Below are positions 33,785-42,863 of a stretch of DNA of 64,000 bases, one piece after another. Origin of the DNA: Contendibacter sp031732755 (GTDB lineage: Bacteria; Pseudomonadota; Gammaproteobacteria; Competibacterales; Competibacteraceae). The stretch covers positions 35,221-99,220 of the forward strand of contig JAVMKI010000059.1 of NCBI GenBank assembly GCA_031732755.1, given 5' to 3'. How positions within the stretch are numbered: the stretch's first letter is position 1; each line of letters opens with the position of its first letter. The translations under genes and the position numbers were made by a program. A model generated the notes under the pieces. It was given only the letters and a program-made list of their open reading frames with translations, had not been told where the DNA came from and did no database searches.

Positions 33785-36086
33785 ATTCGCTTTTCGCCTG
33801 GCGTTGTTGCCAGTGGTCTTGTTCACGGTCGCGCTGTTGGCGCCGCTTTCCCCCGCGCATGCCCAGGCGGCCCCGCTTTCAACCGAATCGGCTTATACCT
33901 TCGATCCGACCCGGAACCTCGAACCTGCCGGTGGCGATATCAGCCTCCACCTGTTGCAAGGTATCCTGGGGTCGGTGATCGGCCGGGTTCGCTTGGCCGA
34001 CGGCCTGAGCGCCAGCGACCGTGGGCCGTTCGGCGAGATGTTTTCGCTGTTCAATGGCTTCCTGCTGTTCCTGCTGGGGATCGTCGTGTTCGTCAAGCTG
34101 GTTGCGGCGCTGCTCGACACCGCCCACGAGGGCGAGGCCCTCGGCCAGGACCGTTCCACCACCTGGACCCCGATCCGGATCGTCCTCTCCGCCTCGATGC
34201 TGATCCCGCTGGTCAACGGTTACAGTTTCATCCAGGTGATCGTGTTGTGGGTCACGTTGAGTGGGGTCGGCCTGGCCGACGCCGTCTGGTCGACGGCGGT
34301 CGATCAGTTCGCCAAAACCACGATTTTCGCACCGCCGCCCCCGCCCCAGGCGCGGCAACTGGCCGTGGCGATGCTGGCCTCCAACGTCTGCGAGCAGGTG
34401 GTGAAGACTTTACCGGCGCGGGGAACCGCCCGCTACGAGGTCCGTTATGTCAGTCGCGCCGGCGAACTGGGCCATTACCAGGAACGGGGCGGACGCTGGT
34501 CGGTGACCGGCATGGGCGAGGCGGCCTGCGGCGGCTTCGTCATTCGCGAACCGCATCAGGGCATCGAACCCGAGCAGGGCGCCACCGGTCTCGACGCGCT
34601 CGACGGCTTCCTGCACTGGGTAGCGCGGTTGTTCGGATTCGCCGACGACGTGCGCCAAGCCCTCGCCGCCACGCTGATGGCGGCGCACGAACGGACGGCG
34701 CTGCGGCTGCGCGAGGAACTCAAGCCCCTGGCCGAGCGCATCGTCCAGGGTCAGGGCGCCCTGACCGAATGCGTGACCGATCCCACCGGCCGTCTGACCC
34801 ACCGGCAGTGCCTGAGCCTGATCGATGCCGCCGCCGAACACTTCGTGCAGAATCTGCAGGCGGAGATCCTGACCGCGATCGATTTGGCGGGACAGCGCGC
34901 TTTCGCGGAGTTTGCGGCGGCGGCCAAGGACGAGGGTTGGCTCTCGGCGGGCAGTTGGTTCTACCGGTTGGCCGCCCTCAGCGAATACCAAAACAAGCTG
35001 GCTCTGAACGTGCCGGAGCCCTATCCCATCCGGGCCTGGGAAAAACTGCCGCTGGAGGACGTGGAAACGTACCGTCATACCCTCGACCGCCTGACCGCCC
35101 TGCTGGCCGAAGCGGAAACCGACCGGGACGCCGGCCTGCTCAAGGGCGATCCGAACAACAGCCGGCTCGACGACGCCTCGCGCGGCTTTCTGCGCTGGAC
35201 CCTGGACTGGATCCAGCACCACCTGTTCGGCACGGTGCATCCGCTGTTCGCCCTGGCCAGCCTGGGGCACGCCCTGCTGGCGGCCGTGCTGACGCTGGTC
35301 GGCGCCACCGCCCTCGTGCAGATCATGCCCGCCGGCAAGCTGGCGACCCTCGTCGGCGGTATAACCGACGTACTGGGCCAATGGGACGGAAAAACCGGCG
35401 GGGCGCTGTCGCTGGGCGGGCTGATCGTCGGTATGATCGCCCTCGCCCTCCTCGCCTTCGCCCTGATGGCGGCGATTTATCTTCCCCTGGCGCCGTTCAT
35501 CATCTGGACCGTCGGGGCGCTGCAGTGGGTGTTGCTGGTGTTCGAGGCCCTGCTGGCGGCGCCCCTGTGGGCGATCTGGTACCTGCGCAACGGCAAGGGC
35601 TTCACCGCCGAAACGCTGAACGGCTACCTTCTGCTGCTGGCGCTGCTGCTGCGGCCGGCGCTGATGGTGTTCGGCCTGCTGGCCGCGACGATCATCAGCT
35701 ATTACCTGCTGCAACTGGTCAGCGGGCTGTTCATCGTAGCGGCGATCAATGCCGCCAGCGGCAACGTCACCGGCCCGGTGGTGGTCACCGGCCTGCTGGT
35801 GGTATTCGTGCTGGTCGCAGTGGACCTCACCCTGAAATGCTTTGGCTTGATCCATCGCCTGCCGGATGCCGCTTTGCGCTGGCTCGGCGGCGCGTTGGAG
35901 CAGGCCCTGGACACCGCCGAACTGGGCCATCGGTCGGAAGGCTCCCTGCGCTCGGGGGTGAAGACGGTGGAAGGGGGAATCCAGCGCTGGCGAGCCAATC
36001 GGGTGCCTGATTTGAAGCGGCTGGATACGGCGGCGTCCGTGCAACCACTCAGATCAGGTCAAAACGATAATAATCCTGTCCGTTAG
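33765..36086 (+). CDS. traY: Polytopic membrane protein DotA/TraY
   Basis: The 773-residue protein has a signal peptide (LALLPVVLFTVALLAPLSPA) and a first helix pair with FLLFLLGIVVFVKLVAALLD and the family block RIVLSASMLIPLVNGYSFIQ. A large periplasmic domain with scattered cysteines follows, then a C-terminal membrane cluster (LPLAPFIIWTVGALQWVLLV). This matches DotA of the Dot/Icm system and TraY of R64. DotA is needed for a functional transfer channel and for substrate passage. It runs convergently into a 93-residue gene with a four-base overlap. Confidence 0.9.
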   Translation: MNRPTVEFAFRLALLPVVLFTVALLAPLSPAHAQAAPLSTESAYTFDPTRNLEPAGGDISLHLLQGILGSVIGRVRLADGLSASDRGPFGEMFSLFNGFLLFLLGIVVFVKLVAALLDTAHEGEALGQDRSTTWTPIRIVLSASMLIPLVNGYSFIQVIVLWVTLSGVGLADAVWSTAVDQFAKTTIFAPPPPPQARQLAVAMLASNVCEQVVKTLPARGTARYEVRYVSRAGELGHYQERGGRWSVTGMGEAACGGFVIREPHQGIEPEQGATGLDALDGFLHWVARLFGFADDVRQALAATLMAAHERTALRLREELKPLAERIVQGQGALTECVTDPTGRLTHRQCLSLIDAAAEHFVQNLQAEILTAIDLAGQRAFAEFAAAAKDEGWLSAGSWFYRLAALSEYQNKLALNVPEPYPIRAWEKLPLEDVETYRHTLDRLTALLAEAETDRDAGLLKGDPNNSRLDDASRGFLRWTLDWIQHHLFGTVHPLFALASLGHALLAAVLTLVGATALVQIMPAGKLATLVGGITDVLGQWDGKTGGALSLGGLIVGMIALALLAFALMAAIYLPLAPFIIWTVGALQWVLLVFEALLAAPLWAIWYLRNGKGFTAETLNGYLLLLALLLRPALMVFGLLAATIISYYLLQLVSGLFIVAAINAASGNVTGPVVVTGLLVVFVLVAVDLTLKCFGLIHRLPDAALRWLGGALEQALDTAELGHRSEGSLRSGVKTVEGGIQRWRANRVPDLKRLDTAASVQPLRSGQNDNNPVR

Positions 36087-36364
36087 GGTCTGAGGGCATT
36101 ATAAGTGGGGGAAAATGCCGCTCGGTAAATCTGCCGGCGACGCTCGTAATTACCCAGGATATCGTCAACTGCCAAGTGATCTCCTCGCTGGTAGGCTTCA
36201 ACCAGCGCTTTCACGATGGCTGCATGGCCTTCGTTGGCCGCCGTCTTGGTCGCCAACCGCTCGTGCAGTTCGCGCAACTCACCATCGCGCAACTGCTTCA
36301 AAAACCGCTCGTGCTGGCGCTGAGCCATGCCCAGCAACACATGATCCACCACGTCGAGCGCCAT
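36083..36364 (-). CDS. Small hypothetical helical protein
   Basis: A 93-residue protein starts MALDVVDHVLLGMAQRQHER and is helical and charged, without a recognised domain. GAGGAGGAAAG ahead of ATG 36364 is a strong ribosome site, which supports real expression. It lies 23 bp behind a DUF29 gene, probably in one operon. Confidence 0.6.
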   Translation of the reverse strand: MALDVVDHVLLGMAQRQHERFLKQLRDGELRELHERLATKTAANEGHAAIVKALVEAYQRGDHLAVDDILGNYERRRQIYRAAFSPTYNALRP

Positions 36365-36387
36365 CTTTCCTCCTCACCGTATTCCGG

Positions 36388-36828
36388 TCAGTCCGGCCAG
36401 AAGTCCTCATCCAGCATTTCTTCCAGCCCGAAGGGGCAAATCGTCGGGAAAGTCCCCAAGTCCAACTGCGTTTCATTGGCGGCCCACAAGCGGGCTTTCC
36501 GATAGGCACCGGGCGCCACGGCGGGCAGCATGGGGCGCAGGCTGGGGTTTTCCTCGAGCAGTTCTTCCAGTTCGATGCGCTGGAGAGTGATCGTGTTGCG
36601 CCAACGGGCGCCGCGTCCCCCGGGCTGGTGGCGCCATTTTAGTAAATGCGCCAGCAGTGCCGTCAGCCGACTGCCCAAGGCGCGCTGTTGGCTCTTCCCC
36701 ATGCTCTCCAGCTCCTCGGCGACGTGTTCTCCATCGATCTCGGCCAAACGCCCCTGATGGATCAGTTCGGCATTGCGCATCGCCCAGGCGTGAAAGTCCT
36801 GATGATAGATCTCGCTCGCTCCACTCAT
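36388..36828 (-). CDS. DUF29 family protein
   Basis: The 146-residue protein has the DUF29 pattern: YHQDFHAWAMRNAELIHQGR at the start, then HVAEELESMGKSQQRALGSR, LLAHLLKWRHQP and a C-terminal CPFGLEEMLDEDFWPD. DUF29 proteins are small, common in plasmids and variable genomes, and have no proven role. AGGAAA precedes the start. It lies just downstream of the partition genes, with repeat array B between. Confidence 0.85.
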   Translation of the reverse strand: MSGASEIYHQDFHAWAMRNAELIHQGRLAEIDGEHVAEELESMGKSQQRALGSRLTALLAHLLKWRHQPGGRGARWRNTITLQRIELEELLEENPSLRPMLPAVAPGAYRKARLWAANETQLDLGTFPTICPFGLEEMLDEDFWPD

Positions 36829-36851
36829 GGTTTTTCCTTCCCGATCCCTCG

Positions 36852-36975
36852 ACTCACCGATTCACCGACTCACCGACTGATCAACTCATTGACTGATCAA
36901 CTCACTGACTCACCGGATGATTGACTCATTGACTCACTGACTTACCGACTCATCGGTGATTTTACTCATATACTC
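36852..36975. repeat. ACTC tetramer array B next to the partition genes
   Basis: From 36852 to 36955 the sequence runs in 4-bp phase as ACTC or ACTG/ACTT/ATTC, alternating with spacers such as ACCG, ATTG, ATCA and ATCG. It resumes as ACTC ATAT ACTC at 36964. It overlaps the last codons of the ribbon-helix-helix gene. This is the longest array and the likely main centromere. Confidence 0.85.
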
Positions 36976-37167
36976 CTTCAAGGCGACTCGAACCACATCC
37001 GAAACGCTCATGTCGGCCTCCAGAGCGAATCGCCGCAGGCGCCGATATTCCGATTTTGGCATCCGCACGTTCAGCCGCGCCTCGCCATCTGCCACGGCCA
37101 GTTGCTGCCGCACCCGGTCGATATGTTCAGGGGTTCTTCCCGTCGGCCGGCCCGCTTTCAACGCCAT
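36934..37167 (-). CDS. Ribbon-helix-helix partition adaptor (ParG/ParB-like)
   Basis: The 77-residue protein has a basic flexible N-terminus (ALKAGRPTGRTPEHIDRV) and an RHH fold (ARLNVRMPKSEYRRLRRFAL, then EADMSVSDVVRVALKEYM). It overlaps the ParA gene by 10 bp, the usual arrangement of type Ib partition operons. Its beta-strand should bind the tetramer arrays nearby, while the N-terminal tail stimulates ParA. The last residues (ITDESVSQ) are encoded inside array B, so gene and binding site overlap. Confidence 0.82.
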   Translation of the reverse strand: MALKAGRPTGRTPEHIDRVRQQLAVADGEARLNVRMPKSEYRRLRRFALEADMSVSDVVRVALKEYMSKITDESVSQ

Positions 37168-37793
37168 GTCCGAATCTCCTGAACGAGAGTCCGGATTTCC
37201 TCGGCCGCCACCCCCTGGGGTTCGGCGTCCAGTACGGTGGACCCCTGAGCGGCGCTGTTGGCGTAGACCACCCGCTGGCTGGTAAACGCTTTAAAAATCG
37301 GCAAGCCATAGCCCTCCAGGGCCGCGCGGATCTCGCCGGCGAGTTTGGTGCCCACGATCTGCCGCGACACCAGGAATGCCGCCTTGAGTTTGCCATCGGT
37401 GACGTCTTGCCGGGCTTTGACCAGTTCCACGAGGGATTCGGCGGCCCAGATATCGTAAGGCGAAGGCTGGACCGGAATCAGCACCCGGTCGGCCACCTTG
37501 AGGGCAGCCACGGCCAGTTCCTCGATGCCCGGCGACCCATCGATGATCGCCCAGGCGAAGCCCTGGGTGACGCTCTTGAGGTTTTTGAACAGCGGCGGCC
37601 GGTCCATGCCAACCACCGGCGGGAGCGCGTTGTCTTCGCCGGCAGCGGCGTACCAGTCGCGCGCGCTGCCCTGGGGGTCGCTGTCAATCAGGATCACCGC
37701 CTCACCCGCCAGTTGAAAACCCCGGGTGAGGTTGGTGGCGATGGTGGTCTTGCCTACCCCGCCTTTTTCGTTCAACACCGCAATGACCGTCAT
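37158..37793 (-). CDS. parA: ParA/ParF-type partition ATPase
   Basis: The 211-residue protein has the deviant Walker A NEKGGVGKTTIATNL with its signature Lys, Walker A' LIDSDPQGSARDW and Walker B AWAIIDGSP. There is no N-terminal helix-turn-helix, so it is the short type Ib (ParF-like) form. It moves plasmid copies apart along the nucleoid together with the RHH adaptor encoded next. Three ACTC boxes with 4-bp spacers lie just upstream of the start and should autoregulate the operon. Confidence 0.92.
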   Translation of the reverse strand: MTVIAVLNEKGGVGKTTIATNLTRGFQLAGEAVILIDSDPQGSARDWYAAAGEDNALPPVVGMDRPPLFKNLKSVTQGFAWAIIDGSPGIEELAVAALKVADRVLIPVQPSPYDIWAAESLVELVKARQDVTDGKLKAAFLVSRQIVGTKLAGEIRAALEGYGLPIFKAFTSQRVVYANSAAQGSTVLDAEPQGVAAEEIRTLVQEIRTWR

Positions 37794-37803
37794 GCTCGTT
37801 CCC

Positions 37804-37845
37804 GTGAGTATCAGTAAGGATACTCATATACTCACATACTCATGA
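37804..37845 (-). promoter_or_regulatory. ACTC-box operator upstream of parA (array D)
   Basis: Boxes at 37822, 37830 and 37838 read ACTC ATAT ACTC ACAT ACTC ATGA, with a GAGT-type box at 37805. They lie 12-50 bp before the parA start. The AT-rich 4-bp spacers match the form of the ParG/parH system of plasmid TP228. Confidence 0.78.
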
Positions 37846-37980
37846 AGTCAAGATCAAGCGATTTCTATCCAACCCACAACTAGAAAAATTAAGGCAAGGT
37901 ACCATCTATCCACATCACAAAAACAAAACCTGCTACAAATCTATCTGGGCTTACTGCATTAAAAAATTAAAAAATTCTTA

Positions 37981-39174
37981 TTATGGTTTTCCTTTCTTTT
38001 GAAACCTCTGCTTACAGAAACCAATGAAAGCAGCGTCAGGATTCTTTGGTATTTCTTTATTGGCAATCCACGCGCGCCAATCATGCTCGAGCGCGTAGAC
38101 ATCCCAGCCAGGAGCAGCCTTTTTCGCCTTCTCGTAGGTTTCCGTTGAAAGCCGGATGGCCGAACTTTCAAGCGTCTGAGTCACAACAGGTTCAGGTAAG
38201 CTCACCTTCACGTGAGGAGGATGTGGGGAGGAGGAAACCTTCGGTTCAGTAACCGAGGTTTCTACGAAAGGAGAGGGAAATGGAGTTGATTGATGCTTGG
38301 TCGTCAAACTTCCTGGAAGAGGCTTGGAAGTTTGCGCGATATGCGGCTTGCTGGGTTTTAGCAATAGGCCTTTTTCTCCTTCATCAACATGCGCTTCAGG
38401 ATAGACTACGAGGACAGATTGAAGTTGCTTGAGGAAGTTGACCTTAAAATCAATAGTTCGCCCGTAATCCGCTCCAAATTGCATTTCCAAGGCAGACCAA
38501 GGAATCTCTACTTTCTTGCGTAAATAAGACATGCGGTAGGTCAGCCAGCAGTAAATGTCCAAAGCCATTGGGGACCTCTTCAGAACCTTAAGCGCCCGCA
38601 TGTCAATTGGAATGGGGTTGTTAATAATTTCGCTATAAAAATCGGCTCCAAGTTTAAGAGAAGATTTCCAGAGTGGTATCTGATCGGGTGACTTTGGATC
38701 CCACCACAAACGCGCTTCTGTAACGATTTTTACCCCGTATATACCAGTCCTGTGATTATCTTGGTAGATACAAGTGACCGAAGAAGCAAAGAGCCGAGTC
38801 ATCTGTTCGCGGAGCCTGGTGATACCACCCCACCTTCCACCACTTGGAATGAGCCCCAATTCCCGCATGAAGTGCGATAGAGAAGGTCCCAGCTCAAGTT
38901 CAGGGGACCGAACACGCACCGCTTCGGATGTCACCCAAGAGACGAGCAGTCGAGGGATGTTCCCGTAGGGTAGGCCAATAACGCTAGGCGAAATGATCGA
39001 AAGAGTAAAATTTCCGTTACTTCTAGTAAATTCGTTTCCCTTGATCGGACGATGCGGCAGCGTAGCTTGGGTAAGCGCTCTCGAAATAAAGCCAATGGCG
39101 CCAGCATCTTTGGCCTCTTCGGCCTCAATCGCCAGAGACTCAGTGATCATTTCATTTAAGTTTTTGTTTTTCAT
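37981..39174 (-). CDS. repA: Plasmid replication initiator RepA (PF04796-like)
   Basis: The protein of about 397 residues has family segments SVIGLPYGNIPRLLVSWVTS, LGPSLSHFMRELGLIPSGG, LREQMTRLFASSVT and SPMALDIYCWLTYRMSYL, typical of the RepA initiator of iteron plasmids. ATG 39174 is chosen because the longer frame (to 39261) runs through a DnaA box and looks non-coding. Codon use and GC content are clearly lower than in the transfer genes. The initiator should bind the iterons 230 bp upstream. The C-terminal 150 residues are variable. Confidence 0.85.
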   Translation of the reverse strand: MKNKNLNEMITESLAIEAEEAKDAGAIGFISRALTQATLPHRPIKGNEFTRSNGNFTLSIISPSVIGLPYGNIPRLLVSWVTSEAVRVRSPELELGPSLSHFMRELGLIPSGGRWGGITRLREQMTRLFASSVTCIYQDNHRTGIYGVKIVTEARLWWDPKSPDQIPLWKSSLKLGADFYSEIINNPIPIDMRALKVLKRSPMALDIYCWLTYRMSYLRKKVEIPWSALEMQFGADYGRTIDFKVNFLKQLQSVLVVYPEAHVDEGEKGLLLKPSKPHIAQTSKPLPGSLTTKHQSTPFPSPFVETSVTEPKVSSSPHPPHVKVSLPEPVVTQTLESSAIRLSTETYEKAKKAAPGWDVYALEHDWRAWIANKEIPKNPDAAFIGFCKQRFQKKGKP

Positions 39175-39251
39175 TTTAATTTTTTGAAGCTTGCCCTTGG
39201 ATTCATGGCTATAAGCATAGATCAGCTCAACAAAAGTGACCAGAAGCAGGG

Positions 39252-39260
39252 TTATCCACA
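39252..39260. other. Consensus DnaA box at the origin
   Basis: TTATCCACA matches the DnaA consensus exactly. It lies between repA and the iterons, as in many iteron plasmids, where DnaA helps open the origin. Confidence 0.75.
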
Positions 39261-39407
39261 AATGGAACCATTCACTCCCCCTCTCAGCAGGGAGAGCAGT
39301 TCATCGGCATAGCGACATATCCCCCTCCCAACCTCCTGTATAGACCGGACACCCCCCATCACCTGGGGGAATGGCCTGAACGTTTACCCTTAGACAAGTC
39401 TCACACC

Positions 39408-39516
39408 CACGAATATTTACTCACAGGTCACGAATATTTACTCACAAATTCACGAATATTTACTCACAAATTCACGAATATTTACTCACAAATTCACGAA
39501 TATTTACTCACAAAAA
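39408..39516. repeat. Iterons of the plasmid origin (oriV)
   Basis: Five direct repeats of CACGAATATTTACTCACA plus a short spacer start at 39408, 39429, 39451, 39473 and 39495 (period 21-22 bp). Two helical turns per repeat is the normal iteron spacing. An AT-rich stretch follows to about 39600, suited for strand opening. The repeats also contain an ACTC tetramer. Confidence 0.92.
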
Positions 39517-39742
39517 CATGCCATAACTATATGAATTTAAAAGCGAATTCTACCCCCTCCTGTATTACCCTATATTTACCTATAAACACCTGTAGGGGGG
39601 GCCGGATCGGCGAAAACTCCCACAGAAGGGGGTCCTCAAAGCGCTGCGAAGGTGTTTTTTAAAAAATTAGGGGAAAAAGAAGGAAGGTAAATCCGACAGG
39701 TCGATGGTATCTCAATGTTTCCTAAAGAAAAGGGTTCAATCT

Positions 39743-39760
39743 TACGAATATATACTCACG
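39743..39760. repeat. Isolated divergent iteron
   Basis: TACGAATATATACTCACG differs from the iteron core at few positions and lies about 230 bp past the main array. It may be a second initiator site for origin control or for regulation of the flanking leftward gene. Confidence 0.6.
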
Positions 39761-39894
39761 ATGATCCATCTTAACATATTGAAAATATTTAACATATTGA
39801 AAATTTAATGGCGAGGCCTTGGAATCGGTTGATCATCCGGATCGGACCGAGACGCACGCGGTGGATGCCTATCGGCGGTGTCAAACGGAGTACG

Positions 39895-40446
39895 CTACAG
39901 CGGGAAACCTGGTATTTCGGCAAAGTCCGCAACAGCGATCCCGGCAACCATCCGTTCATCGGGGGTCAATCGTCGCCATTGTCCACCACCGTACATTTTG
40001 ATCCAGATCAGCAAGACCGGATTGATGTGATGGTTTGAAGCGCGTTCGAACTGAGGCTCCGCAATAACCGCGAAATCGTCCAGGCTTCCCTCGCCTTCAG
40101 GCCCGACGGTCAACACGTATTCGACATTGAGTCGCTCACCCAGTGCATCCAAGTCTTTATCCCGTCCCCACTGGCCGATCAGCAGCGTAGGGCTGGTGAG
40201 CGTCAAGAGCGCATCGAGCGGAGGGGAATCACAGGATTCCTCCGTCCACAGCGCGACCGCCGCGCCCACGCGCCAGCAAGCCCGTTGCACGCGGATGGCT
40301 TCAGGCGCTGCGGGATCCAGCCACATCGCCACGACATCGCCCGATTCCAGACCCAGAAACCGCAACGCGGCGGCGTAACGCTCGACAGTCGGCAAGCGTC
40401 CGGGAAAAACGCAGGCCAGCGGAATATCCAGGCGGGTAGGAGCCAT
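39895..40446 (-). CDS. Short protein resembling the N-terminus of AMP-binding (ANL) enzymes
   Basis: The 183-residue protein contains YAAALRFLGLESGDVVAMWL and AIRVQRACWRVGAAVALW, like the first substrate-fold subdomain of acyl-CoA synthetases. It lacks the ATP-binding P-loop and the adenylation domains, and ends with an unrelated tail (WRRLTPDERMVAGIAVADFA). It may be a truncated ANL gene kept on the plasmid or a diverged binding protein. It lies directly beside the origin. Start ATG 40446 has no strong ribosome site. Confidence 0.5.
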   Translation of the reverse strand: MAPTRLDIPLACVFPGRLPTVERYAAALRFLGLESGDVVAMWLDPAAPEAIRVQRACWRVGAAVALWTEESCDSPPLDALLTLTSPTLLIGQWGRDKDLDALGERLNVEYVLTVGPEGEGSLDDFAVIAEPQFERASNHHINPVLLIWIKMYGGGQWRRLTPDERMVAGIAVADFAEIPGFPL

Positions 40447-40583
40447 CAGTCAGATGAACCTCGATAAAGCAGATGGTCTTACAATAATTTTAATATTATC
40501 GCCTTGAACCTAAATTTGGTATAAATTATAGAAAATAGTGGTTATAAAATAAACTTAAAACAACAAAGCTGGATTATTCTCTC

Positions 40584-41099
40584 ATGCCGATGCCTGCCAT
40601 TCCTGCTGATCGTCCGGTGCTGGGCCAGGACCTCCCCCTGTTCGCGGCCCGGTTGAACCGGACGCCCGCCGAGTGTTGTGCGCTGCTCGGGATTTCCCCA
40701 TCGAGCTGGTCGGCCTGGAAAAAGCGGGGAGATCAACCAATCCCCAGCCCTACGGTCGCACTCGCCATCCGTCTCTACGACTGTTTCCCGGAACTGGCGC
40801 CCCGCGAACCGACGCCCGAGGAGTTGTTGGCGCTCGTGAGTCAGGTCACGGGTCAAGCCGTTCCCCAGACCCGTCTGGCCGCGCTCCTCGGTCGGGAACG
40901 GACATCAGGGTACCGCTGGACGCAACGTGGGCGCCCTTCCCTGCCGGTCTCCCGGCTCATCGGAGCCGTGCAGCGGTTGTTATTGACCCGCTTTACGGCG
41001 GGCCTGCACCAATACGAGCAGATGGTCGCGCAGGAAGCGGCGGCGCGCGGAATCGCCGATCTGTTTCAGGAGGGGTCGTGGGTAGCGGAGAAGGATTAA
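40584..41099 (+). CDS. Helix-turn-helix DNA-binding protein of the plasmid
   Basis: The 171-residue protein has two helix-turn-helix-like segments: TPAECCALLGISPSSWSAWK near residues 28-47 and PQTRLAALLGRERTSGYRW near 90-110. Both have the spacing of Cro-type folds. It likely regulates plasmid genes. Its promoter region carries one copy of an AT-rich motif found ahead of several transfer operons. An IS701-type element is inserted exactly at its stop codon, leaving the protein intact. Family unknown. Confidence 0.65.
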   Translation: MPMPAIPADRPVLGQDLPLFAARLNRTPAECCALLGISPSSWSAWKKRGDQPIPSPTVALAIRLYDCFPELAPREPTPEELLALVSQVTGQAVPQTRLAALLGRERTSGYRWTQRGRPSLPVSRLIGAVQRLLLTRFTAGLHQYEQMVAQEAAARGIADLFQEGSWVAEKD

Positions 41100-42742
41100 T
41101 TCTACTTTGTCAGATTTATCTGTTTGATTTATAATCAAAAAGAGATAATCTAATTTTGATCAAAACACAAGATTCATAAGGTAGCGTATGAAAGAGACCT
41201 CCTCGGACGCCTCAAAAAAACTCGACCGCCTCTGCGGAAGTGGGATTGTTGGCCGGGATGGGTCAGCGGTTCCTGGACAGCAATTCCCGGCGTCTTGATT
41301 TATAAGGACTTTTTTCGTATAATTAAATGACGTTTGCGAAAAATATCCTTAAAAATCTATGTCACAAAAATAAGAGGCCGGGAATCGCTGGTTCCTGGAC
41401 TTTTGTGATCGCTTCCGAGGGCATTTCCGCCAGCAGACGCGGACGGTCGAGACGGCGGCTCAGCAGTACGTTCAGGGATTGATCCAGGCGGAAACCAAGA
41501 ACATGGAACGCATAGAAGAGGTCGTTCCAGAGACTGACCGTCAAACGTTGCAGCATAGGGTGAGCGAATCCGCTGGGTCCGAACGCGCGGTCCTCGATCA
41601 GGTGGCCCAAGAGGCCAACCGGTTGTTGGGGGGGCATGAGGACAGCGCCCTGCTCATTGATGACAGTGGCGTACCCAAGAAGGGCACGCACTCCGTCGGG
41701 GTGGGCCGACAGTGGTGCGGTCAGTTGGGCAAAGTCGAGAACTGCCCAGTGGGGGTGTTTGCCGCGTTGAGCCGGGGCTCCGACGCGACGCTGATGGACG
41801 AACGATTGTTTTTGCCCGAAGACTGGACTCGTGATGCGGCGCGCTGTCAGGCAGCGGGCATTCCCAAGGCTCAGCGCCGCTTCCAGCGCAAAACCGACTT
41901 GGCTTTGGCCATGATCATCCACGCCCGTCAGCAGGGGATCGGTTTTGCCCGGGTGGGTTTTGATGGCTTCTATGGCAGTGATCCGGCCTTCCTGCGCGCC
42001 CTTGAGGCGCAAGGCGAGGTTTTCGTCGGGGATGTGCATCAGGACCAGCGGATGTACCTGGCGGATCCGCAACCGATCATCCCACCGCCTGCGCATCCGC
42101 GCGGTCGCCCGCCGCGGGTGCTTCAGGCGCAGACCCCCGCCCTGCGGGTCGACCACCGGGTTGCACAACAACCCCCGAGCGCTTGGCAACCCGTGACCTT
42201 GCGGAATGGCACGAAAGGCGCGTTGCAGGTGGAGATGCTCCATCAACGGGTCTGGTTGTGGGATGGTGAAGAAGCCCAGGCGCGACCGTGGCACTTGATC
42301 GTGCGCCGGGAGGTCGAGACGCCGACCGAGATCCAGTACAGCCTGAGCAATGCCCCTGCCGACACCCCCGCCGCCCGACTGGCGTTCATGCAAGGGCAGC
42401 GGTATTGGGTGGAACGCGCCCTGCAAACCAGCAAACAAGACGTCGGGCTGGGTGACTACCAGGTCCGGGGTTGGCGCGGCTGGCACCATCACATGGCGCT
42501 GGTCATGATGGCGATGCTGTTCCTGCTGGAAGAACGTCAGCTTCACCAGCAGACTCGACCGTTGTTGAGTGGCCGGGATATCCGCGCTCTGTTGAACCAG
42601 TTCTTGCCCCGGCGGGATACGACGCTGGAGGAGGTCCTCCGCCAGATGGAAGTCCGCCACCGCAAACGTCAGGCCGCTATCGATTCTACCTATCGTAAAC
42701 AACAACTTAACAAATAGTGACAGGTGTTCTGACAAAGTAGAA
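41100..42742 (+). mobile_element. IS701-type insertion sequence with TTAA target duplication
   Basis: Perfect 15-bp terminal inverted repeats (TTCTACTTTGTCAGA) bound a 1643-bp element. Both sides are flanked by TTAA (41096-41099 and 42743-42746). The left copy of TTAA contains the stop codon of the upstream gene. Four-base TAR-like targets are usual for IS701. A 259-bp leader precedes the transposase gene, longer than usual. Confidence 0.9.
41359..42717 (+). pseudogene. IS701-family transposase with an early in-frame stop
   Basis: The frame begins ATG TCA CAA AAA and meets TAA at 41371-41373. It then continues with GNRWFLDFCDRFRGHFRQQ and YVQGLIQAETKNMERI, the conserved N-terminus of the family, so similarity spans the stop. 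The catalytic blocks follow: LLIDDSGVPKKGTHSVGVGR, FARVGFDGFYGSDPAFL and GWHHHMALVMMAM. A start at TTG 41479 would give 412 residues lacking the N-terminal region. Either the gene is dead, or translation starts at a non-standard codon after the stop. Confidence 0.75.
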
Positions 42743-42863
42743 TTAAAACCCAGCCAATCACGAGAGGAAGGGGAACGAGGCTACCACCGCCCGGGTTTGT
42801 GGTAATCCGCCCGCGGCGCTGATCAGGTGCGGATCCCGATCACCAGCCCAGAGGGTTATCGTC

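Noticed and set aside
39408..39516. CRISPR-like array
   Set aside because: The spacers are 3-4 bp and almost identical, the repeats have iteron spacing, and they lie beside a RepA gene.
39808..40038. Small plus-strand gene next to oriV
   Set aside because: It is largely antisense to the ANL-like gene, with unlikely composition and no ribosome site.
41362..42735. Long minus-strand open frame of 457 codons
   Set aside because: It is antisense to the IS701-type transposase, which has clear family motifs; the minus product has none.
42747..42863. Possible cobalamin riboswitch ahead of the TonB receptor
   Set aside because: The leader is GC-rich and structured, but the conserved B12-box core could not be found.
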